Below, in pieces: positions 44,367-54,492 of a stretch of DNA of 64,000 nucleotides (the first letter of the stretch is position 1; every line of letters begins with the position of its first letter). The stretch comes from Microbacteriaceae bacterium (GTDB taxonomy: Bacteria; Actinomycetota; Actinomycetes; Actinomycetales; Microbacteriaceae): assembly GCA_025463545.1 (NCBI GenBank), contig JAODAR010000001.1, positions 62,001-126,000 of the forward strand, written 5' to 3'. The notes below the pieces were generated by a model, which had not been told where the DNA came from, did no database searches, and saw only the letters and a program-made list of their open reading frames with translations. The position numbers were made by a program, and so were the translations under genes.

Positions 44367-46982
44367 TCAGCTGGCGACGGCGATCAGGCCCATCTCGGCG
44401 GGGCCCGCGAGCAAGTCGTGGCAGGGCACTACGCGCACCGTGTAGCCGAAGCCGCCGGCCAGTCCCAGAACCACGGTGCCGGTGAACAGGCTCGTACCCT
44501 CGGCGACGGCAACGGCTCCGGGCTCGCCGGAGTCGACCGCCGCTGCGTCGCTCTCCGGCCCGGCGTCGCGCTCGAGACTCAGCCGCTGGGTTTGGGTGTC
44601 GCGAAGCTCGTCACCGTTGAGGCTCCGGCCGTACACGACCTCCACGCTCACGTCATCGGCGCTGAGGCCGTTCAACTGCACGTGCGCACGCAGGTGGAGC
44701 TCATCGCCGACCTGCGGCACCTGCTTCACACCGCCGGACTCCACGTGCGAGACGGCGACACCAGGCCACGCAGCGGTGATCTTCGCCTTCCAGGCGGCGA
44801 GCTCGCGCGCGCCGCGGTAGTTGTTGGCCGAGAGCGCGCCCTCGGAGCGGCCGGCCGGCCGGTACATCCGTTCCACGTACTGCCGCACCATCCGGTCGGC
44901 AGAGAGCTCCGGCGACAGCGTGGCGAGGGTGTGGCGGATGGACGCGACCCAGCGATTCGGCACTCCGTCGGCGTCTCGCTCGTAGAACGGCGGCGTCACC
45001 TGGTGTTCGATCAGCTCGTAGAGGGCTTCAGCCTCGACCCTGTCGCGCTCCGCCGGGTCTCCGGCAGCGTCCGCTGACGGAATGGCCCAGCCGTTCCGCC
45101 CGTCGTAATACTCCGGCCACCAGCCGTCGAGGATCGACAGGTTGAGCACGCCGTTCAGCGCAGCCTTCATGCCCGAGGTGCCGCACGCTTCCAGCGGGCG
45201 GAGCGGGTTGTTCAGCCAGACGTCGGTGCCCGGGTACATCAATTGCGCCATGGCGATGTTGTAGTCGGGCAGGAACGCGATCTTCGTACGCAGTTCCGGG
45301 TCCTCGGCGAAGTGCACCATCTGCTGGATCAGCCGCTTGCCCTCCTCGTCGGCCGGATGCGACTTGCCGGCGATCACGATCTGGATGGGCCGGGTGGGGT
45401 GGGTCAGCAGCGCGCGCAACCGTTCCGGGTCGTGCAGCATCAGGGTGAGTCGCTTGTAGGTGGGCACCCTTCGGGCGAAGCCGATGGTCAGCACATTCGG
45501 GTCGAAGACGTCGTTCATCCACGCCGGGGGGATGCCGCCCGGGTTCTGCTCCCGCCATGCCGCGACCAACCGGCGCCGCGCGTCCTGCACGAACTGAAGC
45601 CGCATGCGCCCGCGCACCGCCCAGAGTTCCCGGTCCGAGACGGCGGGCGACGCCCAGTCCGCGGTGGAGGTATCACCGGCGCCCAGGCGGCTCTCGGCGA
45701 GGCCGAGCAGCGCAGGGTCGGTCCAGGTGGGAGCGTGCACGCCGTTGGTGATCGAATCGATCGGCACGTCCGTCGCGTCGAATCCCGGCCACAGCCCGCT
45801 GAACATGCGCCTGCTCACCTCGCCGTGCAGCTTGGACACACCGTTCGCGTGTTGCCCGAGCCGGAGGCCCATCACTGCCATGTTGAACACGTCGGGCGAA
45901 CCGCTGTCATAGTTCTCGGCGCCGAGCTCGAGCACGTCGTCGGCCGAGACGCCCGGCAACAGCTCCGTGTCGAGGTAGCGCTTCATCAGCGGTCGCGGGA
46001 AGCGGTCGATGCCGGCTGCCACCGGAGTGTGCGTCGTGAACACCGTGCCGGCCCGGGCGACCTGCAGGGCCTCCTGGAAGCTCAGGCCCTCGCCGATCAG
46101 GCTGGAAATGCGCTCCAGGCCGAGGAATCCGGCGTGGCCCTCATTGGTGTGGAAAACATCCGGCTCGGGGTATGAGTTGAGCTTGCTCCAGAGCTTCACG
46201 GCTCGCGCGCCGCCGATGCCGAGCAGGAGCTCCTGCATGAGCCGGTGCTCGCCGCCACCGCCGTAGAGACGGTCGGTGACGAGCCTCAGCTCGTCGCTGT
46301 TCTCGGGGATATCGGTGTCAAGCAGGAGCAGCGTGATGCGGCCGACGGATGCCTGCCAGATCCGGGCGTGCAGGGTGCGGTCCTCGGGGAGCGCAAGTGA
46401 CACGTGCGCGGGTGAACCGTCGCCGTGACGGAGCACCGACAGCGGAAGGCCGTCCGGGTCGAGCACCGGGTAGCTCTCGAGCTGCCAGCCGTCCGGCGAG
46501 ATGGCCTGGCTGAAGTATCCGGCCCGGTAGAACAGCCCGGCACCGACGAGCGGCACGCCGAGGTCGGAGGCGCTCTTCAGATGGTCACCGGCAAGGATGC
46601 CGAGGCCGCCCGAGTATTGCGGCAGTGCCGCGGCGATGCCGAACTCGGGCGAGAAGTATGCGATGCGTTCGGGCTTGTCGCCCTCCAGGCCCTGGTACCA
46701 GCGCGGCTCCTCCAGGTACGCGCGCAGGTCGTCGCGTACAAGGTTGACCCCGGCGACGTAGTCGTGGTCGAGGGCCAGCTCGTGGAGCCGGGCGGGTTCG
46801 ACCGCGCCCAGCAGCGCGGCGGGATCGTGCCCGGTTGAACGCCAGAGCTCGGGTGCGATGTGCTCGAACAACTGCCGGGTGGGCTCATGCCACGACCAGC
46901 GGAGGTTGGCGGCAAGTTGTTCGAGCGCCTGAAGGGGCTCCGGCAGGACGGCACGGACGGTAAATTTGCGGATGGCCTTCAC
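44367..46982 (-). CDS. glgP: Alpha-glucan phosphorylase (GT35)
   Basis: 871-residue enzyme that releases glucose-1-phosphate from alpha-glucans. The start (FTVRAVLPEPLQALEQLAANLRWSWHEPT) is that of the actinobacterial/archaeal-type phosphorylase with DUF3417-like N-terminus. Conserved segments are AYFSPEFGIAAALPQYSGGLGILAGDHLK, TNEGHAGFLGLERI and TTHTPVAAGIDRFP. The PLP lysine site is NPLRPLEACGTSGMKAALNG, and NGVHAPTW is also present. It is divergent from glgE with an 80-base gap, so both may respond to shared control. Confidence 0.95.
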   Translation of the reverse strand: MKAIRKFTVRAVLPEPLQALEQLAANLRWSWHEPTRQLFEHIAPELWRSTGHDPAALLGAVEPARLHELALDHDYVAGVNLVRDDLRAYLEEPRWYQGLEGDKPERIAYFSPEFGIAAALPQYSGGLGILAGDHLKSASDLGVPLVGAGLFYRAGYFSQAISPDGWQLESYPVLDPDGLPLSVLRHGDGSPAHVSLALPEDRTLHARIWQASVGRITLLLLDTDIPENSDELRLVTDRLYGGGGEHRLMQELLLGIGGARAVKLWSKLNSYPEPDVFHTNEGHAGFLGLERISSLIGEGLSFQEALQVARAGTVFTTHTPVAAGIDRFPRPLMKRYLDTELLPGVSADDVLELGAENYDSGSPDVFNMAVMGLRLGQHANGVSKLHGEVSRRMFSGLWPGFDATDVPIDSITNGVHAPTWTDPALLGLAESRLGAGDTSTADWASPAVSDRELWAVRGRMRLQFVQDARRRLVAAWREQNPGGIPPAWMNDVFDPNVLTIGFARRVPTYKRLTLMLHDPERLRALLTHPTRPIQIVIAGKSHPADEEGKRLIQQMVHFAEDPELRTKIAFLPDYNIAMAQLMYPGTDVWLNNPLRPLEACGTSGMKAALNGVLNLSILDGWWPEYYDGRNGWAIPSADAAGDPAERDRVEAEALYELIEHQVTPPFYERDADGVPNRWVASIRHTLATLSPELSADRMVRQYVERMYRPAGRSEGALSANNYRGARELAAWKAKITAAWPGVAVSHVESGGVKQVPQVGDELHLRAHVQLNGLSADDVSVEVVYGRSLNGDELRDTQTQRLSLERDAGPESDAAAVDSGEPGAVAVAEGTSLFTGTVVLGLAGGFGYTVRVVPCHDLLAGPAEMGLIAVAS

Positions 46983-47062
46983 GGGACCACCCTAGGGCCG
47001 GTCCGGGCCCAACAGCTAAACGGATCCGGCCCATTCCACAGTTTTCGCGCTACGGTCGTGAT

Positions 47063-49180
47063 GTGGCCAGGACAGCAAAGACCCCAGCAGCACAGACCCC
47101 AGCAGCACAGACCCCAGCGCGGAGTCCGCGCGCACAGCAGAAGACGGGTTCGCCCACACCGGCGCCGGTGAACCCGGATCGGAGCACGGCCACACCGCGG
47201 ATTGGACGGATTCCGGTTCTGGACCTCCGCCCCCAGCTCCCCGACAACCAGTGGCCGGCCCGGGCATTCGCGGGCGAAGTCGTGCCGTTCAGCGCCACCG
47301 CGTTCCGTGAGGGCCACGACCTGATTGGCGTCACTCTCCTGCTGACCGCTCCGGACGGCGTCGAGAGTGTTCACGCGATGAGGCTTCCCGTGCCCGGCAC
47401 CGACCGCTGGGAGACCGCGGTGCAGTTGGGCACCACGGGTGTGTGGCACTACCGGGTGCGCGCCTATGCCGACGACTTCGCCACCTGGGAGCACAACGCA
47501 TCGGTGAAGATCCCCGCCGGCATCGACGTTGAGCTTATGTTCCGGTCGGGTGCCGAACTGCTGAACCGTGCCGCCGCGGAGCGCGGCCGGCCGGCCGCGG
47601 AGCGGAAACTGCTGCGGACCACGGCCACCACCCTCGCCGACCAGGGCGTGCCGGTCGACCAGCGGTTCGCGGCCATCCACGACGAGAGATTGCACGCCGT
47701 GGCATCCGTTCGCCCGCTTTCCAGCCTGGAGACGGTGTCCGAGCCGCGCACCATCATCGTGGAACGGGAACGGGCCGGAGTCGGCGCGTGGTACGAGTTC
47801 TTCCCCCGCTCCGAAGGCGCGGTGAAGCACACGGACCGCTCCTGGACCAGCGGCACCTTCCGCACCGCTGCTCGGCGACTGCCGGCGGTGGCGGCGATGG
47901 GTTTCGACGTGCTGTACCTGCCACCGATCCACCCGATCGGCCGTGCGTTCCGGAAGGGCCCCAACAACTCACTCGACGCCGGGCCGGGCGACCCGGGGTC
48001 GCCGTGGGCGATTGGTTCGCCCGACGGAGGCCACGACGCCATTCACCCCGACCTCGGAACGGTGGACGACTTCACCTGGTTCGTCGACCAGGCGAAACAG
48101 GCCGGACTGGAGATCGCGCTCGACCTGGCGCTGCAGGCCTCCCCCGACCACCCCTGGGTCACCACCCATCCGGAATGGTTCACCACCCTGCCGGACGGCA
48201 GCATCGCCTATGCGGAGAACCCGCCGAAAAAGTACCAGGACATCTACCCGATCAACTTCGACAACGATCCGGCCGGCATCCGCGCAGAGGTGCTGCGCAT
48301 CGTGCGTTACTGGATCGATCTCGGCGTGACCATCTTCCGCGTCGACAACCCGCACACCAAGCCGCTCGACTTCTGGGAGTGGCTGCTCAACGAGGTCAAC
48401 AGTGAGTACCCGGACGTCGTGTTCCTGGCTGAGGCGTTCACGCGGCCGGCCCTGCTGCACGCCCTGGCGAAAGTCGGTTTCCAGCAGTCGTACACCTACT
48501 TCACCTGGCGCAACACGAAGGAGGAGCTCGAGGAGTTCTTCGACGAGCTCGCCCACGACACCCCCGACTTCCTCCGCCCGAACCTGTTCGTGAATACGCC
48601 GGACATCCTGACCGAGTACCTGCAGTTCGGCGGGCCGGCCGCGTTCAAGATCCGCGCAGCCCTCGCCGCCACTGCAGCGCCGACCTGGGGCGTGTACGCC
48701 GGGTTCGAACTCTACGAGAGCGTCGCCCGGCCGGGCGCCGAGGAGAGCATCGACAACGAGAAGTACGAGTACCGGCCCCGTGACTTCGCCGCAGCAGAGG
48801 CGCGTGGCACATCGCTCGCCCCGTTCATCACCCTGCTCAACCGGATCCGGCGGGAGCACCCGGCGCTCCGCCAGTTGCGCAACCTCGACATCCACGCCAG
48901 CGACGACGACTCGATCCTCGTCTACAGCAAGTTCCTCGGCGCCCCGTTCACCGGCACCGGCAAGGACGACGCGCTGATCATCGTCGCCAACGTCGACCCT
49001 CATTCCGCCCGCGAAACGGTGGTGCACCTGGACACCGCCAAGTTCGGCATCCCGGCCGGCCAATCGTTCGTCGTGCGCGACCTGATCACCGGATCCGTCT
49101 GGACCTGGTCCACCGACAACTACGTGCGGCTGGATGCGTTCACCGAACCGGTACACATCCTCGAGGTGAAAGGCCAGTGA
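47063..49180 (+). CDS. glgE: Alpha-1,4-glucan:maltose-1-phosphate maltosyltransferase GlgE
   Basis: Extends alpha-1,4-glucan using maltose-1-phosphate. The 705 residues have the N-terminal domain ([38 protein letters not shown]) and helical insert. GH13_3 catalytic motifs are [15 protein letters not shown] (nucleophile Asp), [11 protein letters not shown] (Glu) and [11 protein letters not shown] (Asp). GTG 47063 is chosen; the first 40 residues are a disordered Pro/Ala tail containing a 15-bp DNA repeat. It overlaps glgB by four bases (GTGA), so the two are coupled. The treS and maltokinase genes that would supply maltose-1-phosphate are not in the window. Confidence 0.96.
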   Translation: MARTAKTPAAQTPAAQTPARSPRAQQKTGSPTPAPVNPDRSTATPRIGRIPVLDLRPQLPDNQWPARAFAGEVVPFSATAFREGHDLIGVTLLLTAPDGVESVHAMRLPVPGTDRWETAVQLGTTGVWHYRVRAYADDFATWEHNASVKIPAGIDVELMFRSGAELLNRAAAERGRPAAERKLLRTTATTLADQGVPVDQRFAAIHDERLHAVASVRPLSSLETVSEPRTIIVERERAGVGAWYEFFPRSEGAVKHTDRSWTSGTFRTAARRLPAVAAMGFDVLYLPPIHPIGRAFRKGPNNSLDAGPGDPGSPWAIGSPDGGHDAIHPDLGTVDDFTWFVDQAKQAGLEIALDLALQASPDHPWVTTHPEWFTTLPDGSIAYAENPPKKYQDIYPINFDNDPAGIRAEVLRIVRYWIDLGVTIFRVDNPHTKPLDFWEWLLNEVNSEYPDVVFLAEAFTRPALLHALAKVGFQQSYTYFTWRNTKEELEEFFDELAHDTPDFLRPNLFVNTPDILTEYLQFGGPAAFKIRAALAATAAPTWGVYAGFELYESVARPGAEESIDNEKYEYRPRDFAAAEARGTSLAPFITLLNRIRREHPALRQLRNLDIHASDDDSILVYSKFLGAPFTGTGKDDALIIVANVDPHSARETVVHLDTAKFGIPAGQSFVVRDLITGSVWTWSTDNYVRLDAFTEPVHILEVKGQ
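47081..47117. repeat. 15-bp in-frame repeat at the glgE N-terminus
   Basis: Units ACCCCAGCAGCACAG at 47081-47095 and 47096-47110, then a partial third. They encode doubled T-P-A-A-Q in the disordered N-terminal tail of GlgE. Confidence 0.9.
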
Positions 49181-51450
49181 CGAAGATGAAGAAGACCCCG
49201 CCCGCCGCACCGACCGGCAGTCCCGCCGGTTCGCCCAAACACGCGCAGCCTGACCGGATGGCCGAATTCCCGGCCGTTCCTCCGGAGGTACTGGAGGCGG
49301 TGGCCACCGGCAGGTACCACAACCCGCACGCGGTGCTCGGCCAGCATCTCGTGGACGCGCCGGGCGTGACCGACCCGCTCACCGTCATCCGGGCCCGCCG
49401 CCCGCTGGCGACCGAGGTGATCGCCATCCTGTCGACCGGCGCGCGGGTGGAACTCGCCCACCTCTCGCACGGCATCTGGCAGGGCTTCAGCACGCTCGGC
49501 ATCCAGGATTACACCATCGAGGCCCGCTACGAAGGCAGCCCGCCATGGATCGCCGACGACCCGTACCGCTACCTTCCGACGCTCGGCGAACTGGACCTGC
49601 ACCTGATCGGCGAAGGCCGGCACGAACGGCTCTGGGACGTTCTCGGTGCGCACTACCGCCAGCACGCCGGCGGGATGGGCACCACGACTGGCACCGCGTT
49701 CGCGGTGTGGGCGCCACACGCCAGGGCAGCGCGGGTCATCGGGGACTTCAACGGCTGGCACGGCGACGGGCACGCCATGCGGAACATGGGTTCGACCGGC
49801 GTCTGGGAGCTCTTCGTGCCGGACCTGGCACCCGGCTCCAACTACAAGTTCGAAATGCTCGCACAATCGGGCGAGTGGGTGCGGAAGGCGGATCCGATGG
49901 CCCGTTACACCGAAGTACCGCCCAATACCGCGTCGGTGATCGGCGAGACCGACTACGAGTGGGCGGATGCGGCGTGGCTGGCTCAGCGGGCCGCCACCGA
50001 CCCTCACAACGCACCGATGAGCATCTACGAAATGCACCTCGGCTCGTGGCGGCCGGGGCTCGGCTACCGCGATGTCGCGGACGAGCTGATCGGCTACCTG
50101 CAGGAACTGGCGTACACGCACGTCGAGTTCATGCCGCTGGCGGAGCATCCGTTCGGTGGTTCCTGGGGCTACCAGGTCACCGGCTATTTCGCCCCGACCA
50201 GCCGGTACGGCCACCCCGACGACCTTCGCTACCTGATCGACCGGCTGCACCAGGCCGGCATCGGCGTGATCATGGACTGGGTGCCCGGTCACTTCCCCAA
50301 GGACGACTGGGCGCTGGCCAGGTTCGATGGCCAGGCGCTGTACGAGCACCCGGACCCGCGGCGCGGCGAGCAGATGGACTGGGGCACCTACGTCTTCGAC
50401 TTCGGGCAGAAACAGGTGCGCAACTTCCTGGTCGCCAACGCGCTGTACTGGCTGGAGGAGTTCCACATCGACGGCCTCCGGGTCGACGCGGTCGCCTCGA
50501 TGCTCTACCTCGACTACTCCCGTGAAGAGGGCCAGTGGCTGCCGAACAAATACGGCGGGCGGGAGAACCTGGAGGCGATCAGCCTGCTGCAGGAGGTCAA
50601 CGCCACGTCATACAAGCGCAACCCCGGCACCGTCATGATCGCGGAGGAGTCCACCAGCTGGGGCGGCGTGACCGCAGCCACCTCTGGGGGCGGCCTCGGC
50701 TTCGGGCTCAAGTGGAACATGGGCTGGATGCACGACTCACTGCAGTACATGCAGGTTGACCCGATGTACCGGTCGCATCACCACAACGACATCACGTTCT
50801 CGTTCGTTTACGCGTTCAGCGAGAACTTCCTGCTGCCGATCAGCCACGACGAGGTCGTGCACGGCAAGGGATCGCTGGTTTCGAAGATGCCGGGCGACTC
50901 CTGGAAACAGTTGGCCAATGTGCGGGCCTATCTGTCGTTCATGTGGGCCCACCCGGGCAAGCAATTGCTGTTCATGGGGCAGGAGTTCGGCCAGCGCTCA
51001 GAGTGGAGCGAAGAGCGCGGCCTCGACTGGTGGATGCTCGACCAGCCGGCCCACCGCGGCCTGTTCAACCTCGTCGCGCAGCTGAACCGTCTCTACCAGG
51101 CCAACCCGGGCCTGTGGGCGCTCGACAATGACCCGGCAGGCTTCGAGATGATCGACGGCGGCGCAGCAGCCGACAACGTCGTATCGTTCCTGCGGTTCGA
51201 CACCGACGGGAACCCGATCGCGTGTTTCTTCAACTTCGCCGGGATGCCGCACACCGACTACCGGGTCGGCCTGCCGTTCCCGGGCGTGTGGGATGAGATC
51301 CTGAACACGGATGCCGCCGAGTACGGCGGTTCGGGCGTGGGCAACCTGGGCCAGATCGAGGCGTCGGCCGACGCGTGGGGCGGGCGCCCGGCATCCGCAT
51401 CGCTCACGCTCCCGCCCCTGGCGGGGCTCTGGCTGCGGCTGCGACGGTAA
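49177..51450 (+). CDS. glgB: 1,4-alpha-glucan branching enzyme GlgB
   Basis: Creates alpha-1,6 branches in the glucan made by GlgE. The 757 residues include the N1 and N2 (CBM48) modules ([34 protein letters not shown]). The GH13_9 barrel has [44 protein letters not shown] (nucleophile Asp), [13 protein letters not shown] (Glu) and [15 protein letters not shown] (Asp). The first 30 residues are Pro/Ala-rich. The GTG start overlaps the glgE stop. Confidence 0.97.
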   Translation: MTKMKKTPPAAPTGSPAGSPKHAQPDRMAEFPAVPPEVLEAVATGRYHNPHAVLGQHLVDAPGVTDPLTVIRARRPLATEVIAILSTGARVELAHLSHGIWQGFSTLGIQDYTIEARYEGSPPWIADDPYRYLPTLGELDLHLIGEGRHERLWDVLGAHYRQHAGGMGTTTGTAFAVWAPHARAARVIGDFNGWHGDGHAMRNMGSTGVWELFVPDLAPGSNYKFEMLAQSGEWVRKADPMARYTEVPPNTASVIGETDYEWADAAWLAQRAATDPHNAPMSIYEMHLGSWRPGLGYRDVADELIGYLQELAYTHVEFMPLAEHPFGGSWGYQVTGYFAPTSRYGHPDDLRYLIDRLHQAGIGVIMDWVPGHFPKDDWALARFDGQALYEHPDPRRGEQMDWGTYVFDFGQKQVRNFLVANALYWLEEFHIDGLRVDAVASMLYLDYSREEGQWLPNKYGGRENLEAISLLQEVNATSYKRNPGTVMIAEESTSWGGVTAATSGGGLGFGLKWNMGWMHDSLQYMQVDPMYRSHHHNDITFSFVYAFSENFLLPISHDEVVHGKGSLVSKMPGDSWKQLANVRAYLSFMWAHPGKQLLFMGQEFGQRSEWSEERGLDWWMLDQPAHRGLFNLVAQLNRLYQANPGLWALDNDPAGFEMIDGGAAADNVVSFLRFDTDGNPIACFFNFAGMPHTDYRVGLPFPGVWDEILNTDAAEYGGSGVGNLGQIEASADAWGGRPASASLTLPPLAGLWLRLRR

Positions 51451-51484
51451 GGCTGGTCGCGGCGGCGCCGGTAAGGCCGCGCCG

Positions 51485-52456
51485 CTAGTAGAGCAGGGCG
51501 GCCAGCCGGGCGCGCGTCCCGGGTACGCGCGGGTCGTCCGTGCCGACGACCTCGAACAATTCGAGCAGGCGTTCGCGAATGGTGTTCTTGCCCGCGGCGT
51601 CCTGTTTGGGGAACAGGCTGAGCAACCGGTCGAAGGCATCCTCGACGTGGCCGCCGGAGAGGTCGAGGTCGGCGACGAGGAGCTGTGCCTGCAGGTCATC
51701 CGGGGCCGCGCCAGCCGCGTTGCGGATCTCATCCAGGGACTTGCCCTGGAGCCGGGCCAGGAGACTCACCTGGGCCAGGCCCGCGGTCGCCATCGTGTCG
51801 CGTGGGTCGCTGGCCAGCGCTGCCTTGTACTCGCGAACGGCGCTCGCGTAGTCGCCCTTTTCGATTGCGTCGTACGCTTCCCGGTGGTGCGGCGGCAATT
51901 CCGGTTCGGCCGGGACAGCATCCGGGGCGTCGGCGGTGACGGCGGATCCTGCGCCGGGTGCGACGGCGCTGCCGGTCACCCCGTGCTGGGCGGCGAGCTC
52001 GAGCACCCGCTGGAGAACCTCGCGGGCCTCCGGCTCGGCGACGGTGCCGCTGAACAACTGCACCGGCTGCCCGCCGATGACGGCCGCGACGGTCGGCACG
52101 GTCTGCGCCTGGAACGCCTGGGTGAGCTGCGGGTTGGTGCCGACGGCGACCCGGGCGAGAACGAACCGGCCGGCGAATTCGGCGACCAGTTTCTCCAGGA
52201 TCGCAGTGAGACGTGTGCCCGGCTCGCTCCAGTCGGCCCACAAGTCGACGATCACCGGCACCTGCATCGACAGTTCCAGGATTTCCCCGAAGTTGGCGTC
52301 GGTGCCGTCGAGCACCAGGCTCGGCACCGGCACCGAGGCACCGGCAGGCGGTCCACCCGCGGATCCCCCCGGCGCAGCTGCAGCCGGCCGGTTCACGAGG
52401 GAGGAGAGGTCAACGGCGCCGCGCAGGCTGGCAACGGACGGTGGAACATTGGTCAT
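51485..52456 (-). CDS. YbbN/CnoX-like thioredoxin-TPR protein
   Basis: 323 residues. A thioredoxin fold (about 75-180) has the usual active-site position as W-S-E-P-G-T in LWADWSEPGTRL, so both redox cysteines are missing. The C-terminal half is TPR-like helical repeats (DAIEKGDYASAVREYKAALAS, DPRDTMATAGLAQVSLLARLQG, HVEDAFDRLLSLFPKQDAAG). The layout matches the chaperone-holdase YbbN/CnoX. The ATG overlaps the stop of the large membrane protein gene by four bases, so they form an operon. It is convergent with glgB. Confidence 0.9.
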   Translation of the reverse strand: MTNVPPSVASLRGAVDLSSLVNRPAAAAPGGSAGGPPAGASVPVPSLVLDGTDANFGEILELSMQVPVIVDLWADWSEPGTRLTAILEKLVAEFAGRFVLARVAVGTNPQLTQAFQAQTVPTVAAVIGGQPVQLFSGTVAEPEAREVLQRVLELAAQHGVTGSAVAPGAGSAVTADAPDAVPAEPELPPHHREAYDAIEKGDYASAVREYKAALASDPRDTMATAGLAQVSLLARLQGKSLDEIRNAAGAAPDDLQAQLLVADLDLSGGHVEDAFDRLLSLFPKQDAAGKNTIRERLLELFEVVGTDDPRVPGTRARLAALLY

Positions 52457-54279
52457 GGAAGCTCCGCAGATGAGGTGAGGCCCTGGGCGAACCCGAGGAG
52501 AACGATTTTATCCTTCGATCCGGCGGCCGGAACGTGGAACAGGAGCTGGTCGCCGTAGGTGCTTTGGATTCCCTTTGCCGTGGCTGACACGCCGGAGAGT
52601 GCCTTGCTGGCTCCCTCCGGGCTCACCGTCGCGCCGGCGTCAACCGGCTTGACCGTCTCGGTCTCCGAGAGGCTGACCGCGACGATCGCGCCGGAATCGT
52701 TGGTGGCCAGGGCGACGGTCTTGCCGCTGGCCGCCACGGTGCCGAACTCGATGGCCGCGGTGGTGGGCAGTGCGGCCTTCTTCTCGTTCTTCTTGTCGAC
52801 GCCGACCTGGGTCCGGAAGGTGTCGCCGTCTGCCTGGAACATCGAGAAGGACGGGCTCGCCTCCCCCTGCATCAGGATGCTGGCGTACGCGGAGGCTACC
52901 TGGTCCGGTGCCATCAGCAGGAAGTTCGAGTCCGGCGGGATGATGGGGGCGCCGATCGTGGCGGGAGCGACCCCCGGAACCTTGGCGGCAGCCTCGAGCT
53001 GCACGGCGTATTCGATCAGGTAGTTGCTTCGCGGCGACTCCTGTCTCAGCACGATCGCTGTGGGGGCGACAGTGGGGTCGTCCGGGTTCTGGATGACGCT
53101 GAAGACCACGCGCGGCCAGCTGGAGGCCTGCTGCGGAAGGGTCAGGCGCAGCGGGGACGCCGGCAGGGCGGGAGGCGCGGCATAGTCGGGAATGGCGGCG
53201 CGGATCTTGTAGTTGGCGACCCGTTGTTCCAGCGCCGGGCCGGTGAACCGGGTGGCGATCGCATCGCCGTTGAGGCTCGAGTCGGCGTCCTTGGTGAGGA
53301 CCGCGATCCTGCGCACGATCCGCTCCAGCTGCGGCACGGTCACCGCCGGCGGCGAGATCTTCTCTGCGGCGTCCGTTCCCGCATCGGCCAGGGGCGTCGC
53401 GGTGGCCGAGGGAACAGCGCTGGGGGCGAGCTTCGGCCAGAAGTCGGCCGAGCATCCGCTCAGCACCAGGCCGGACACCAGCATCACCGGCACCACCGCA
53501 ACCAGGGAACGGCTGATCGACTTGCGGCCGGTGATCTGGCTGGCCTTGATCGACTTCGGGCGCGGCGGTCGAGGCAACCGGGGCATGCGCGGTCCGCTGG
53601 GCAGGTTGCGCCGGGGTCCGCGCGAGCGCCGCAGGTGGAGCAGGGCCCAGAGGTAGAGGGCGAGGCCGATGAGGGCGAGCAGGGCGCCGGCGGCGATCAG
53701 CGGACCGGCCCATGGGGTGGAGTTGTCGATCGGCCAGGAGATTCGGATGTTCGCCGGCGCAGGCTTGGTCCCGTCGGAGGCGACAAGCACCGAAACACCC
53801 TCTGGCACGTTGATCGTGGTGGTCAGCGACTTCTCGGCCGTGAACTCATCGAGCCACAGGTCGGAGCCGGCGGGGTTCGCTGCTGCCGGGTCGGTCACAG
53901 CGGGGCCCTGGTCCGCCTGGGCACCCGACATCGGGGCCGCGGATGGCGTATCCGTCGGCGTCTTGACGGCGGCCCGGAGGGTACTAGCGCCGTCCTTGTG
54001 GGTCACCGCGGCGTATGCGCTGTCGCCAAGCCACGCGCGGATGTCTGCGGTGCGACCGTACGACATGAAGACGGTATCCGAGCCACTCACCGTCAGGGTC
54101 TGGCTGCCCTCGTTGGCAGACAACGCGCTGGAGTCGATCACCGTGTACGGCACGGCCCCTTCCACCGACGTCGACAAGCTGGTCGACGACGGCTCCAGGA
54201 GGACCGTGCGCTGGGCGATGCCGAGCACGATCAAGACCGCCGCGAAGACGAATGCCACGATGGCAAGAACGAAACGCAC
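52453..54279 (-). CDS. Large membrane protein with internal lipobox, unknown function
   Basis: 608 residues. TM1 is at about 3-25 (VLAIVAFVFAAVLIVLGIAQ), followed by an extracytoplasmic region and TM2 at about 194-217 (IAAGALLALIGLALYLWALLHL). A basic Pro/Arg linker (RRNLPSGPRMPRLPRPPRPK) is followed by a third hydrophobic stretch ending in LVSGLVLSGCSAD at about 265-285, which looks exactly like a lipoprotein signal with lipobox. The remaining 320 residues would be extracytoplasmic. The protein therefore resembles a membrane protein fused to a lipoprotein. No known domain is identified with confidence. It is upstream of and coupled to the YbbN-like gene. Confidence 0.82.
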   Translation of the reverse strand: MRFVLAIVAFVFAAVLIVLGIAQRTVLLEPSSTSLSTSVEGAVPYTVIDSSALSANEGSQTLTVSGSDTVFMSYGRTADIRAWLGDSAYAAVTHKDGASTLRAAVKTPTDTPSAAPMSGAQADQGPAVTDPAAANPAGSDLWLDEFTAEKSLTTTINVPEGVSVLVASDGTKPAPANIRISWPIDNSTPWAGPLIAAGALLALIGLALYLWALLHLRRSRGPRRNLPSGPRMPRLPRPPRPKSIKASQITGRKSISRSLVAVVPVMLVSGLVLSGCSADFWPKLAPSAVPSATATPLADAGTDAAEKISPPAVTVPQLERIVRRIAVLTKDADSSLNGDAIATRFTGPALEQRVANYKIRAAIPDYAAPPALPASPLRLTLPQQASSWPRVVFSVIQNPDDPTVAPTAIVLRQESPRSNYLIEYAVQLEAAAKVPGVAPATIGAPIIPPDSNFLLMAPDQVASAYASILMQGEASPSFSMFQADGDTFRTQVGVDKKNEKKAALPTTAAIEFGTVAASGKTVALATNDSGAIVAVSLSETETVKPVDAGATVSPEGASKALSGVSATAKGIQSTYGDQLLFHVPAAGSKDKIVLLGFAQGLTSSAELP

Positions 54280-54492
54280 TTATTAACCTTCCCGCGTTGC
54301 CGATTCGGGTGTAAAAGGCGACGAACACGCAAACTGCCACGATACCGGACTGCCCTGAAAGCTTCCTAATAGGTCCCTCACGGGCGGGCGCGAAGACGGG
54401 GCCGGCAAGGAGGCGGGCCGGTCAGACTAATATTGCCTCGGCTCTCCCGCATTCCCCGCGGTGCCAGGGCCTCACAACGACGAGGAGTCACA

